Below are positions 1 to 8,623 of a stretch of 64,000 bases of DNA, in pieces. The first letter of the stretch is position 1. Each line of letters begins with the position of its first letter. Under the pieces are notes generated by a model, which worked only from the letters and a program-made list of their open reading frames with translations, was not told the DNA's origin and ran no database searches. The stretch is from Streptomyces caelestis (GTDB lineage: Bacteria; Actinomycetota; Actinomycetes; Streptomycetales; Streptomycetaceae): NCBI RefSeq assembly GCF_001279005.1, contig NZ_LGCN01000085.1, forward strand, positions 124,001-188,000, read 5' to 3'. The position numbers and the translations under genes are program-made.

Positions 1-2
1 AC

Positions 3-731
3 TGCACCTCGAGTTGTTCCCCGACCAACAACCGCCCCTGGACTGGGACAAAAACCCTCGGCCAGGGCGCAGAGGCATCCGGATCGGTCACCTACACCAG
101 CAATGTGGCTTCCGGTATGCGGGACAACATCCGCACCAAATACCACATGTACATCACCGCGACGGGCACCACCCCCACCAAGCCGAACGTCAGTTGGGAG
201 CTCCCGTACCAGGCCAATCTTCGCTGCGACGCCGAGCTCACCACACCCGGCTGCGTCTTCTCCGACATTCGCGCCAGCCTCAAATACTCGCTGTCCGACC
301 CGAAGCACGCCGCAGCTTCGGCGGCTTACAGCTTCGCTCAGGGCCGCCTGCGCGACTGGGCCCCGCTGACTCGGGCGGACGGCCTCAACACAGCCAACCG
401 GAAGCGGACCTGCGAGGAGGGAAGCAGCGACCCGTTCGTACATATGTACGATGAAGTTCCGGGGGACACCTGTGACGAGTTCCCCTTCGCCGGCTCCCTC
501 GAGGGAGGGACCAACGGCGCTCTGTGCGCCGACATCATCCCGCGGTACGAGGACGGGGCATGGTGGATCTATCCGGCTCGGACTGACAAGCCGTTCACCT
601 ACGAAGAGCCGTGCGTGCGTGCCCATGTCTCCGGGGAGGCCAATTCGTCTGCCGGCGGCAAGTATGGTGCGCTCGTGAAGAGCGCGCGCATCCTCGACAT
701 CGAGAAGTACAACGTCTCCGTCATCGAGTAA
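3..731 (+). CDS. NucA/NucB-domain deoxyribonuclease, 5' end outside window
   Basis: The frame is open from the window edge to the TAA at 729-731, so only the last ~242 residues are visible and the true start lies upstream. Around 471-510 the protein reads Cys-Asp-Glu-Phe-Pro-Phe-Ala followed by a Glu-Gly-Gly, the conserved core of the NucA/NucB DNase family; an Arg/Lys-rich segment with a Cys just before it also fits. Family members are exported nucleases, and the domain also occurs as the C-terminal effector of larger exported toxins. With the N-terminus missing I cannot tell which this is. Several scattered Cys residues suggest an extracytoplasmic fold. The next gene starts 78 bp downstream on the same strand. 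A GTG at 105 could be miscalled as the start, but there is no ribosome site before it and coding continues upstream. Confidence 0.7.
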   Translation, partial: CTSSCSPTNNRPWTGTKTLGQGAEASGSVTYTSNVASGMRDNIRTKYHMYITATGTTPTKPNVSWELPYQANLRCDAELTTPGCVFSDIRASLKYSLSDPKHAAASAAYSFAQGRLRDWAPLTRADGLNTANRKRTCEEGSSDPFVHMYDEVPGDTCDEFPFAGSLEGGTNGALCADIIPRYEDGAWWIYPARTDKPFTYEEPCVRAHVSGEANSSAGGKYGALVKSARILDIEKYNVSVIE

Positions 732-809
732 CAGAGGAGACAGCAGCACTACGCCGGGGCCCCGAAAATGATGCTCGGGGCCCCGCCCGGCAAACCCGAA
801 GGAGCCCCA

Positions 810-1511
810 GTGAAAAACTCCACCACCGGGCCATGGGCATGGGCCGAGGATCCGCGCGCCGTGATGTGGTGCGTGACCATCACCTACGGCATCACTCCTG
901 AAGAAGTGCTCGCCCGCTACGGAGCCGACGCCCGCACCGCCCGGCTTCTCACCCGGCAGCAGGCCGCCCAGCTGGCCGGTGACGACCTGCCGGAGGGTTC
1001 GGTACTGCGGGCAGGGCGGACGGGTGACTGGTCGTTCTGCTTTGAGGACTACGGGGTCATGGGATGCATGTCCGGCCCGTTGTCCGCGCTGTCCCGCGGC
1101 ACGGAGACCTTCAGCGTACTGCGAGGCGGGGACGGTATGAACGGCTTCGCGTACTGGCGGGACGGACAGTGCACCGAGCGGTTCGAGCCGGGCGCCACCG
1201 GCACCAAACCTCGTCCTCCACACCCCTGGTGGGATGCAGTGCAGGGGCGGCTAGACGCATCGAGCGAAGAATTCCCCGGCCTCGTCCCGGTACTGGAAGC
1301 GACAGCGCGCCACACCAGAGCCGTACTCGACACGGGCATCCTCGACGGGCCGCTGCTCACCCTGCGGCTCGATGACAGCGACCTCACCCCCGCCCCTCAA
1401 ACTCCCCAGCAAGCACCACGGCCTCCCAAGGGCGTGAGGGGCGTCCCCGCCCGGCCTGGACCACCCCCGCCACCCACCATGAGGCAAGCCATCAACGTCC
1501 CCGTCACCTGA
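810..1511 (+). CDS. DUF6461 family protein, possible partner of the DNase
   Basis: The GTG at 810 has a GGAG at 801-804, which decides the start (233 aa). The block Cys-Val-Thr-Ile-Thr-Tyr-Gly-Ile-Thr-Pro-Glu-Glu-Val-Leu, a Gly-Asp-Trp motif, Ser-Arg-Gly-Thr-Glu and a later Phe-Glu-Pro follow the pattern of DUF6461, an actinobacterial family of unknown function. The last ~35 residues are Pro/Arg-rich and look like read-through into degraded DNA rather than domain. It is soluble, with no signal peptide, and lies directly behind an exported-type nuclease gene, as an immunity protein would; that role is inference only. The 3' end overlaps a zinc-ribbon remnant in another frame. Confidence 0.65.
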   Translation: MKNSTTGPWAWAEDPRAVMWCVTITYGITPEEVLARYGADARTARLLTRQQAAQLAGDDLPEGSVLRAGRTGDWSFCFEDYGVMGCMSGPLSALSRGTETFSVLRGGDGMNGFAYWRDGQCTERFEPGATGTKPRPPHPWWDAVQGRLDASSEEFPGLVPVLEATARHTRAVLDTGILDGPLLTLRLDDSDLTPAPQTPQQAPRPPKGVRGVPARPGPPPPPTMRQAINVPVT

Positions 1512-1696
1512 GGTCGGCAGTCGCCCGTGCTCTGGACCATGTAGGGCTCGGGCGGCCCTCCGGCTTCACCCACGAGGTGGTGTTCCGGCGGTGCCCTGAC
1601 TGCCAGGAGCACAACATCGTGCGCGAGGACGACTTCGTCTGCGTCTTCTGCGGCAGCGATCTGCCGGAGACGTGGAACGTGGATCCCACCGCGTAA
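1472..1696 (+). pseudogene. Zinc-ribbon protein remnant without a start codon
   Basis: A frame ending at the TAA 1694-1696 encodes a convincing short zinc ribbon: Cys-Pro-Asp-Cys followed 16 residues later by Cys-Val-Phe-Cys, then Leu-Pro-Glu-Thr-Trp-Asn. The preceding ~30 residues are also protein-like, ending in Gly-Phe-Thr-His-Glu-Val-Val-Phe. Upstream in this frame I find no ATG, GTG or TTG back to about 1391, and the segment overlaps the end of the DUF6461 frame. The simplest reading is a 3' gene fragment left by deletion or frameshift; a programmed or sequencing frameshift out of the DUF6461 gene is the alternative. It stops just before the insertion sequence. Confidence 0.45.
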
Positions 1697-1697
1697 T

Positions 1698-2622
1698 GGC
1701 CGAGGGTCACAGCCACTCGTTGATGGCAGCGACGAGGACAGTCGCCTCGTAGCGGACCGCGAGCTTGTCGTATCGCGTGGCGACAGCGCGGTGCCTCTTG
1801 AGGCGATTGATCCCGCACTCGACCGCATGGCGCTCGCGGTAGTCGACCGGGTCGAAATGCGGTGGCCGGCCGCCGCAGGAGCCGAGCTTCTGGCGGTTGC
1901 GTGCCTGGTCGGCCTTGTCCGGGATGGTGCAGCGGATTCCGCGGCGGCGCAGGTAGGCGCGGTTTCTGCGGGAGGCGTACGCCTTGTCTGCGCGGACCCG
2001 ATCAGGGCGGACGCGTGGCCGGCCCGGTCCGATGCGGGGCACGCGGACTTTCTCCAGTACGGGTTCGAACTGCGGCGAGTCCCCGCGCTGCCCTACCGTG
2101 ATCACGATCGACATGGGCTTCTGGCCTTGCTCGACGGCCAGGTGCAGCTTGGTGGTGAACCCGCCGCGCGAGCGTCCCAGTCCGTGATCGCCGGGCTCGG
2201 TGAAGACACCGCCTGGTGGTTCCTTCTGCAGGTCACCCTGCTTGCGAGCCCCGGCCGCATGCTGATGGGCGCGGCACACGGTTGAGTCGACGCTCAGATC
2301 CCACGTGATCAAACCCTTCGCGTCGGCCAGGGACTGGAGCCGGGTAAGGATCCGCTGCCAGGTGCCGTCCCGCTGCCATCGGCGGAACAGGTCGTAGATC
2401 CGGCCCCACGGACCGTACTCGACGGGCACGTCCCGCCACGGCACACCGGTCCGGAACCGTATGCCGTCGATCAGCAGCCGCCGGGACCAGAGGGGCGGCC
2501 GCCCCGCCTTCGCCCCCTTCGGCAACAACGGCTCCAACACCGCCCACTGCTCATCCGTGAGATCTCCCCGACCCATGAACCGTGATCATTCACAGCTCAA
2601 GATCTACTTTCGGTACACGGCC
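1698..2622. mobile_element. IS5-family insertion sequence (ends approximate)
   Basis: The element holds a single transposase gene on the minus strand. Outer ends are placed at GGCCG (1698-1702) and its inverted match CGGCC (2618-2622); beyond those five bases the ends match only weakly and I see no clean target duplication, so the limits are tentative. The right end abuts, and supplies the last base of, the stop codon of the neighbouring TIGR03943-type gene. The left end lies 1 bp past the stop of the zinc-ribbon remnant. The transposase frame is intact, so the copy may still be active. Confidence 0.6.
1707..2576 (-). CDS. IS5-family transposase
   Basis: A 289-residue DDE transposase. The N-terminus (Leu-Thr-Asp-Glu-Gln-Trp, then Pro-Leu-Leu-Pro) is the typical IS5-type DNA-binding start. 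The catalytic triad is visible: Asp in Val-Asp-Ser-Thr near residue 98, Asp in Ala-Asp-Lys-Ala-Tyr near 198, and Glu in Val-Glu-Cys-Gly-Ile-Asn-Arg-Leu-Lys near 258, the last with the Arg/Lys spacing of the Y-(2)-R-(3)-E-(6)-K signature. It is one uninterrupted frame, without the two-frame arrangement of some IS5 subgroups. It would cut and rejoin the element's own ends. Confidence 0.92.
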   Translation of the reverse strand: MGRGDLTDEQWAVLEPLLPKGAKAGRPPLWSRRLLIDGIRFRTGVPWRDVPVEYGPWGRIYDLFRRWQRDGTWQRILTRLQSLADAKGLITWDLSVDSTVCRAHQHAAGARKQGDLQKEPPGGVFTEPGDHGLGRSRGGFTTKLHLAVEQGQKPMSIVITVGQRGDSPQFEPVLEKVRVPRIGPGRPRVRPDRVRADKAYASRRNRAYLRRRGIRCTIPDKADQARNRQKLGSCGGRPPHFDPVDYRERHAVECGINRLKRHRAVATRYDKLAVRYEATVLVAAINEWL

Positions 2623-3341
2623 TAGCCGCTCCACGCCTCGTCGTACGGGTCCTGCGGGACCGGGACCGGTACGGCGCGGGTGACCTCGAAGTACGGGACC
2701 GGTCCGTCGTTGACGGGATCCTCGGTGCGGCGCGGGGTGTAGCGGCCGGTGACCTCCAGCCAGGTGTCCGGCCGCAGGACCGGAGGGACCGCGCCGGTGA
2801 GGGCGATCTTGACCGGCTGGGCGTCGGCGGCACAGCAGTTGAGGCCCATGCGGACCAGGTACGGGGTGCCGGCGCCGTCCAGGGCCACGAAACCGGTGAT
2901 GCCGATGGGGCGGTCGCGCAGGTGACGGCCGTGGTCGTAGACCGCGCGGGCCGCGTACTCCCCGACTCCCAGGCGCAGGGGGCCCCGCTCGGGCAGCTCC
3001 GGATAGCCGAGGGGTTCCCGCAGGGCCGTACCGGTGTGGGTGGCGCTGTAGGAGCCGAGGGCGGGCGGGGCGACCAGGATCAGGGCGAAGAGCGGGAGCG
3101 TGAGGAGCCAGGAGACACGGGGTTCCCGGTGCGCCTCCCGCGTGCGCGGCCCGCGGCGCCGGGTGTACCGGACCGTCGCCGCCGCCGTCGCGATCAGCAC
3201 CGCGCCCGACAGCAGGAGCAGCGGGCGCAGGCCCGCCTTGACGTACCGCAGGTGGAGGTCGGTCAGTCCGGCGTGCAGCACGGTCGCGCCGAGGAGGAAC
3301 AGCAGGGCCGCCTGGGCCTGGTGGTCCAGGTTCGACTTCAC
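2622..3341 (-). CDS. TIGR03943 / DUF1980 family protein (YcgQ-like)
   Basis: A 239-residue membrane-anchored protein, partner of the permease encoded just upstream. The N-terminus has two hydrophobic segments (Leu-Leu-Phe-Leu-Leu and Leu-Leu-Leu-Leu-Ser-Gly) and a third near residue 80; the C-terminal half is the soluble TIGR03943 domain with a conserved Asn-Cys-Cys-Ala-Ala-Asp. The GTG start at 3341 overlaps the permease stop by 4 bp (GTGA), implying coupled translation. Family members pair with COG0701-type permeases thought to move a metal or small solute; the substrate is unknown. The stop codon is formed at the edge of the insertion sequence, so the extreme C-terminus may differ from the ancestral one. 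Confidence 0.85.
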   Translation of the reverse strand: MKSNLDHQAQAALLFLLGATVLHAGLTDLHLRYVKAGLRPLLLLSGAVLIATAAATVRYTRRRGPRTREAHREPRVSWLLTLPLFALILVAPPALGSYSATHTGTALREPLGYPELPERGPLRLGVGEYAARAVYDHGRHLRDRPIGITGFVALDGAGTPYLVRMGLNCCAADAQPVKIALTGAVPPVLRPDTWLEVTGRYTPRRTEDPVNDGPVPYFEVTRAVPVPVPQDPYDEAWSG

Positions 3342-4366
3342 AGCAGCACCGCTCCCGTCAGGGCGGAGACGGCCACCGCCAGGGCGAAGGTGGCGGGGGC
3401 GAAGCGCAGGGCGAAGGCGCGGCCGAACGTGCCCGCCTGCAGGGCGAAGAGCTTCAGGTCGACCATCGGCCCCACGACCAGGAAGGCCAGCCGGGCCGTC
3501 GGCGAGAACGGGGTGAGCGACGCCGCCACGAACGCGTCCGCCTCCGAGCAGATCGACAGCAGCACCGCCAGGACGGCCAGGACCAGCACCGACAGCACCG
3601 GACTGCCGGCCGCCGCGCGCAGCCACTCCGCCGGGACCACCGCCTTCAGCGTGGCCGCCGCCACCGCGCCGACCACCAGGAAGCCGCCCGCGTGCATCAC
3701 GTCGTGCCGTACCGAACCCCAGAACGCCGCGCCCCCGCCCTGACCGTCGTACGACGAGCGGGCCGGCGGGCGCAGCAGGTCCGTGCGGCCCAGGCGCTGC
3801 CACAGCCAGCCCATCGCGCACGCCACCAGCAGGCTCGCGACGAAACGGGCGAGGACCATCTCGGGCGCGGCGGGGAAGGCGACCGCCGTCGCCGTCAGCA
3901 CGACCGGGTTGATCGCGGGGGCGGAGAGCAGGAACGCCAGGGCGGCGGCCGGCGTCACCCCCCTGCGCACCAGCGCACCCGCCACCGGCACGGACGCGCA
4001 CTCGCAGCCCGGCAGCACCGCCCCCGCCGCGCCCGCGACGGGTACGGCCAGCGCGGGGCGCTTCGGCAGGGCGCGGACGAAGAACGACGGCGGGACGAAC
4101 ACCGCGATCGCCGCCGACAGCAGGACGCCGAGCACCAGGAAGGGCAGGGCCTGGAGGACCACCGCCACGAACACCGTCATCCAGCTCTGCGTCACCGGCG
4201 CGGCCAGGGCGCGGCGGACGGGGTCCTGGAACATCACGGCGGTGAGGAGGACGAGGGTGAGCAGGAGGGGGGAGGTGAGGTGGCGGGACGCCTCGTCGTG
4301 CGTCCTGTCCTCCCGGCCGTCCTCCGGTCCCTCCGTCCCGTTCGGGGGTGATGTGGTGGTGGTCAC
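3338..4366 (-). CDS. Permease, COG0701 / DUF318 (YraQ-like)
   Basis: A 342-residue integral membrane protein with about eight hydrophobic segments. The diagnostic stretch Gly-Cys-Glu-Cys-Ala-Ser-Val-Pro, followed by a hydrophobic run and Ser-Ala-Pro-Ala-Ile-Asn-Pro, is the conserved core of this permease family, and a second related block lies near the C-terminus. The N-terminal ~30 residues are polar and probably cytoplasmic. It forms a two-gene operon with the downstream TIGR03943 gene. No obvious metal-regulator box was seen in the 140 bp upstream, which it shares with the divergent gene. The substrate cannot be told from sequence. Confidence 0.88.
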   Translation of the reverse strand: MTTTTSPPNGTEGPEDGREDRTHDEASRHLTSPLLLTLVLLTAVMFQDPVRRALAAPVTQSWMTVFVAVVLQALPFLVLGVLLSAAIAVFVPPSFFVRALPKRPALAVPVAGAAGAVLPGCECASVPVAGALVRRGVTPAAALAFLLSAPAINPVVLTATAVAFPAAPEMVLARFVASLLVACAMGWLWQRLGRTDLLRPPARSSYDGQGGGAAFWGSVRHDVMHAGGFLVVGAVAAATLKAVVPAEWLRAAAGSPVLSVLVLAVLAVLLSICSEADAFVAASLTPFSPTARLAFLVVGPMVDLKLFALQAGTFGRAFALRFAPATFALAVAVSALTGAVLL

Positions 4367-4508
4367 GGGCCGGGTGCACCTCCGGTGTGCGCGCGTGGGC
4401 GGGCGGGGCCGCGCCCGGGCCCCTCCCCCTCGGTACGGAGGGCGGGGCGCGGCCGTTCAGGCGCACTCTGGAACCACCCGCCACGATGAGGCAGTCTTCT
4501 CCCCTGTG

Positions 4509-6578
4509 GTGAGCCTCCTTCCCAGCCCGGCCCTGCCCGGCGACCCGTCGGCGCACATGGTGGTGTGCGGGGACGACGGGCTCGCGCACCGGCTCGCCGC
4601 CGAACTGCGCGGCGTGTACCGCGAGCAGGTGACCCTCGTCGTGCCGCCGGTCGGACGCGGCGTGCGGCAGCCGATGGCCGGGCGGGCCCGTGCGGCCTCC
4701 GCGGCCCTGATCGACCGGGTCGTGACCGCGGTCAACCGGGGCAACGGCGGGTCCGACGACACCTTGGCGCCCGGTGAGCGGGTCGTGGAGGCCGCCGAGC
4801 CGACCGAAGCCGTGCTCGCCGGGGCCGGGGTGGAACGCGCCGCCGCGCTGGCGCTGGTGTACGACGACGACGAGACCAACATCCGTGCCGCCCTGACCGC
4901 CCGCCGGCTCAACCCCCGGCTGCGGCTCGTCCTGCGGCTCTACAACCGGCGGCTCGGCCAGCACATCGAGGAACTGCTCGACCAGGCGGCCGGGTTGGCG
5001 GGACGCGGTGGGGCCGGTGGGGTCGGCGGAGCCAGTGGGGTCGGCGGAGCCGGTGGGGCCGACATCTCCACGACCGTGCTGTCCGACGCCGACACGGCCG
5101 CGCCCGCGCTGGTCGCCACCGCGCTCGTCGGCAGCGGCAAGGTCGTCGACGCGGAAGGGCTGCTGCTGCGGGCGGTGGAGCGCCGCCCGCCGGGCCCGGG
5201 CGAGGTGGCCGACCCGGGACTGTGCACCCTCGCGCTGCTCTCCGCGACCAGCAACGACCCCGCCGGGGAGGATGGTTCGGAGGACAGCGGCGAGCAGGGG
5301 CCGCAACTTCTGCCCGATGCCGCGGCGGTGGCGGCGGCGACCGGGCGGGGGACGGTGGTGCTGGAGCAACTTTCCTACTCCGGAACCCCGTTGCCGGCCC
5401 GGCGGGGCGGTCCGCCGTTCGCCTCGCTGTTCTCGCGACGGCTGCGGTGGTCGCTGGCGGGGCTGGTGGCGGCGGTGATCGCGCTCGCCGTCGCGCTGAC
5501 GGTGGTGACCCGGGACGACCCGCTGCACGCCACGTACGTCACGCTGCTCGACCTCTTCGCGATCAACGAGCCCGCACACCACGAGACCACCGGGCGACAG
5601 GTGCTGCAACTGCTGTCCATGCTGGTGGGGTTGCTGCTGCTGCCGGTGTTGCTGGCGGCGGTGCTGGAGGCGCTGGGGACGTTCCGCACGGCGTCGGCGC
5701 TGCGGAAGCCGCCGCGCGGGCTGAGCGGGCACATCGTGCTGCTCGGACTGGGCAAGATCGGGACGCGGGTGCTGACGCGGCTGCGGGAGCTGCACATCCC
5801 GGTGGTGTGCGTCGAGGCCGATCCGGAGGCGCGCGGCATGGCCGTGGCGCGGCGGCTGCGGGTGCCGGTGGTGCTGGGGGACGTCACGCAGGAGGGGGTC
5901 CTGGAGGCCGCGAAGATCCATCGTGCGGACGCGTTGCTGGCGCTGACCAGCGCGGACACGACGAACCTGGAGGCGGTGCTGTACGCGCGGTCCGTACGGG
6001 CCGACCTGCGGGTGGTGCTGCGGCTGTACGACGACGACTTCGCGAAGGCGGTGTACCGGACGCTGCGGACCGCGCACCCCTCGGCGCTGACGCGGAGCCG
6101 GAGTGTCTCGCATCTGGCCGCGCCCGCGTTCGCCGGGGCGATGATGGGGCGGCAGATCCTGGGGGCGATCCCGGTGGAGCGGCGGGTGCTGCTGTTCGCG
6201 GCGGTCGTCGTGGGCGGGTGCGCGCCGTTGGAGGGGCGGACGGTGGGGGAGGCGTTCCGGGCGGGGGCCTGGCGGGTGCTGGCGCTGGACACGGCGGGGT
6301 CCGCCTCGGGCGGGGAGGGGGTGCCGGGGTCCGGGCTGGTGTGGGACCTCCCTGACACGTACGTGCTGCGCGCCGAGGACCGGGTGGTGCTGGCCGCCAC
6401 CCGGCGGGGGCTGGCGGAGTTGCTGGGGCGGCGGGCGCGGAGCGCGGCGGGACGCTTGCCGCTGGGGGGTGGGCGCTTGCCGCTGGGCGGGGGGGGGCTT
6501 CACTTGCCCGCGTCCGCGGGGTGCCGCTGCGCCCACCCGTGCCGCCCCAGCGGCACGACTGCCCGCAGCTACGGGTAG
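4509..6578 (+). CDS. TrkA-type NAD-binding ion channel regulator with two Rossmann domains
   Basis: About 689 residues. The order is: a first degenerate Rossmann-like domain (Val-Cys-Gly-Asp-Asp-Gly near residue 20), a Gly-rich spacer near residues 165-185, two hydrophobic segments near 315-335 and 365-386, then a classical TrkA-N domain with Gly-Leu-Gly-Lys-Ile-Gly near 413. This is the layout of large bacterial NAD-binding potassium channel-like proteins with a two-helix membrane core. Start choice is uncertain: tandem GTG codons at 4506 and 4509 lack a clear ribosome site, and ATG 4557 is also possible. The last ~35 codons are low-complexity and fall in a dispersed repeat that supplies the stop codon, so the C-terminus looks acquired. 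Confidence 0.75.
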   Translation: MSLLPSPALPGDPSAHMVVCGDDGLAHRLAAELRGVYREQVTLVVPPVGRGVRQPMAGRARAASAALIDRVVTAVNRGNGGSDDTLAPGERVVEAAEPTEAVLAGAGVERAAALALVYDDDETNIRAALTARRLNPRLRLVLRLYNRRLGQHIEELLDQAAGLAGRGGAGGVGGASGVGGAGGADISTTVLSDADTAAPALVATALVGSGKVVDAEGLLLRAVERRPPGPGEVADPGLCTLALLSATSNDPAGEDGSEDSGEQGPQLLPDAAAVAAATGRGTVVLEQLSYSGTPLPARRGGPPFASLFSRRLRWSLAGLVAAVIALAVALTVVTRDDPLHATYVTLLDLFAINEPAHHETTGRQVLQLLSMLVGLLLLPVLLAAVLEALGTFRTASALRKPPRGLSGHIVLLGLGKIGTRVLTRLRELHIPVVCVEADPEARGMAVARRLRVPVVLGDVTQEGVLEAAKIHRADALLALTSADTTNLEAVLYARSVRADLRVVLRLYDDDFAKAVYRTLRTAHPSALTRSRSVSHLAAPAFAGAMMGRQILGAIPVERRVLLFAAVVVGGCAPLEGRTVGEAFRAGAWRVLALDTAGSASGGEGVPGSGLVWDLPDTYVLRAEDRVVLAATRRGLAELLGRRARSAAGRLPLGGGRLPLGGGGLHLPASAGCRCAHPCRPSGTTARSYG
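6517..6577. repeat. Dispersed GC-rich repeat, short form
   Basis: This segment contains an imperfect hairpin with arms GTGCCGCTG and CAGCGGCAC. It aligns, inverted, with 49845-49945, except that the latter has an extra block of about 35 bp. It lies at the very 3' end of the channel-regulator gene, contributing its last codons and stop. Confidence 0.6.
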
Positions 6579-6606
6579 CGGGGCGGGGCGGCGCGGGTGG
6601 GCGGGG

Positions 6607-8454
6607 TTATGCGGGGAGGTGTTCGGCGGCGAAGGCGAGTTCCAGGCGGACCTGCTTGATGCGTTCGTCGACCACCAGGGAGCCGTGGCCGGCGTCGTAG
6701 CGGTAGACCTCGTGGACCGCGTCGCGGGACTCGAGGCGTTTGACGTAGTTCTCGATCTGCTGGATGGGGCAGCGGGGGTCGTTGACGCCCGCCGAGATGT
6801 AGACCGGGGCCTTGACCCGGTCGACGTAGGTGATCGGGGAGGACGCCTCGAAGCGCTCGGGGACCTCCTCCGGGGTGCCGCCGAGCAGCGTGCGGTCCAT
6901 CGCCTTCAGCGCTTCCATCTCGTCGTGGTACGCCGTGACGTAGTCGGCGACCGGAACCGCCGCGATGCCCACCGCCCACGCGTCGGGCTGCGTGCCGATG
7001 CCGAGCAACGTGAGGTAGCCGCCCCAGGAGCCGCCGGTGAGGATCAGCCGGGCCGGGTCGGCGAGACCGGAGGCGACCGCCCACTCCCGCACCGCCGCGA
7101 TGTCCTCCAGCTCGATCAGGCCCACCCGGTGCTTCAGCGCGTCGGTCCAGGCGCGGCCGTAGCCCGTGGAACCCCGGTAGTTGACGCGGACCACCGCGTA
7201 GCCGTGGTCGACCCAGGCGGCCGGGCCGGCCGCGAAGGAGTCGCTGTCGTGCCAGGTGGGGCCGCCGTGGATGTCGAAGACCGTCGGGAGCGGACCGCTC
7301 GCGCCGGCCGGCTTCTGGACGAGCGCGTGGATGCGCCCGCCCGGGCCCTCCACCCACACGTCCTCCACCGGCACCGATCCGGGCGACTTCATCCCGGGCG
7401 GGTCGAGGACCACCCCGCCCGTCGTGGACCGCACCGCCGGCGGCCGGGCCGCCGACGACCACAGGTACTCCACGCTGCCGTCGGGCCGGGCCGTCGCGCC
7501 CGAGACCGCGCCGCGCGGGGTGTCGATCCGCACCAGCCGGCGTTCGGCCAGGTCGTAGCGGAACAGCTCGCCGCGGGCCTCGAAGCCGTGCACGACGAGC
7601 AGCCCCGTGCCGTCCGGGTACCACTCGGCGCTCACGTCGCCGGGCAGCTCCAGCGCGAGGTCGGTCTCCTCCCCCGTCGCCACGTCCCACACCAGGGGCT
7701 CCCAGCGTCCGCGCCGCTGGTGCCCGATGAGCAGCCGGGTGTCGCCCGCCACCGGCGCAAAGCCCAGCACCTCGAGGCCCAGCTCCCGCGTGCCGCCCTC
7801 GGTGTCGTCGAGCTCGGCGACCGTCGTGCCGTCGGGCCGCAGCACCCGCAGCGCGGAGTGCATCGCGTCACCGTGCTCGGTGTGCTCCACCGCGATCAGC
7901 GAACCGTCGTGGGAGAGGTCGCCGACGCCCGCCGACTCGCGGTGCCGGTAGATCTCCACGGGTCCCTCGCCCGTGCGGGCCAGGTGGATCGTCGTGCCGT
8001 CCTCGTCCGTGGAACGGCCCACGACCGCCGTGCGGCCGTCCCGGCCCAGCGCGAGGCCCGCCGGGTACGAGGGGTCGAGGCCCGGCGCCGCGAGTTCGTC
8101 CTCGCCGCCCGCGAACCGCTGCCGTCGCCACACGCCGAACTCGTCGCCGTCCTTGTCGTCGAACCACCAGATCCACTCGCCGTCCGGCGAGAGCACGCCG
8201 TCCGTCGTGCCGTTGGGCCGGTCCGTCACCTGCCGCTGCTCGCCCGTCGCCCGGTCCCAGGCGTACAGCTCGTACGTCCCCGTCGCGTTCGACACGAACA
8301 GGGAGCGGTCGGGGGCGTCCTCCGCCCAGTCGGGCAGGGACACCCGGGGCGCCCGGAAGCGCTTCTCCCAGTCGGGCATGCCCGCGCCCTGTTCCACTCG
8401 CTCGGTCTGGTGGTCCGCCCGGCCCGGCGCGTCGAACGCGTTGCTCTCAGTCAT
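6607..8454 (-). CDS. S9 family prolyl oligopeptidase-type peptidase
   Basis: A 615-residue soluble serine peptidase. The N-terminal ~350 residues form a beta-propeller-like region rich in Trp-Asp and Asp-Gly-Thr repeats; the C-terminal alpha/beta-hydrolase domain has the nucleophile motif Gly-Gly-Ser-Trp-Gly-Gly-Tyr near residue 473 and the catalytic His in Asp-Ala-Gly-His-Gly-Ser near 588. No signal peptide is seen, so it probably cleaves oligopeptides or acyl-peptides in the cytoplasm. The start is ATG at 8454; a longer in-frame start at 8514 adds Arg-rich residues not typical of the family. It converges with the upstream plus-strand channel gene. Confidence 0.9.
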   Translation of the reverse strand: MTESNAFDAPGRADHQTERVEQGAGMPDWEKRFRAPRVSLPDWAEDAPDRSLFVSNATGTYELYAWDRATGEQRQVTDRPNGTTDGVLSPDGEWIWWFDDKDGDEFGVWRRQRFAGGEDELAAPGLDPSYPAGLALGRDGRTAVVGRSTDEDGTTIHLARTGEGPVEIYRHRESAGVGDLSHDGSLIAVEHTEHGDAMHSALRVLRPDGTTVAELDDTEGGTRELGLEVLGFAPVAGDTRLLIGHQRRGRWEPLVWDVATGEETDLALELPGDVSAEWYPDGTGLLVVHGFEARGELFRYDLAERRLVRIDTPRGAVSGATARPDGSVEYLWSSAARPPAVRSTTGGVVLDPPGMKSPGSVPVEDVWVEGPGGRIHALVQKPAGASGPLPTVFDIHGGPTWHDSDSFAAGPAAWVDHGYAVVRVNYRGSTGYGRAWTDALKHRVGLIELEDIAAVREWAVASGLADPARLILTGGSWGGYLTLLGIGTQPDAWAVGIAAVPVADYVTAYHDEMEALKAMDRTLLGGTPEEVPERFEASSPITYVDRVKAPVYISAGVNDPRCPIQQIENYVKRLESRDAVHEVYRYDAGHGSLVVDERIKQVRLELAFAAEHLPA

Positions 8455-8623
8455 GACCCCATACTGCCCGTCCCGGAGGGCATCGCGCCGCCGAGCTCCC
8501 CAGCCTGTGGACAACTTCTTCCCGATCTTTCACCGGCCCCCCGTGGGGATGCCCGTGGGAACGGCCCGCCACGCGGCGACCCCGCGGGACGGGAACCGCC
8601 CGCGGGCCCGTACCGTTGAGGGC

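Noticed and set aside
2040..2110. tRNA-like GGTTCGAA stretch in the transposase gene
   Set aside because: No cloverleaf can be formed around it; it is coding sequence.
4367..4508. Zur-type metal operator ahead of the permease
   Set aside because: The region is GC-rich and lacks the AT-rich palindrome expected.
3342..6536. Long minus-strand open frame continuing upstream of the TIGR03943-type gene
   Set aside because: It is antisense to the channel-regulator gene and reads as Arg/Pro/Gln-rich low complexity; only 2622-3341 carries family similarity.
6469..8619. Plus-strand open frame antisense to the S9 peptidase
   Set aside because: Shadow frame produced by GC-rich third codon positions; no motif, no ribosome site.
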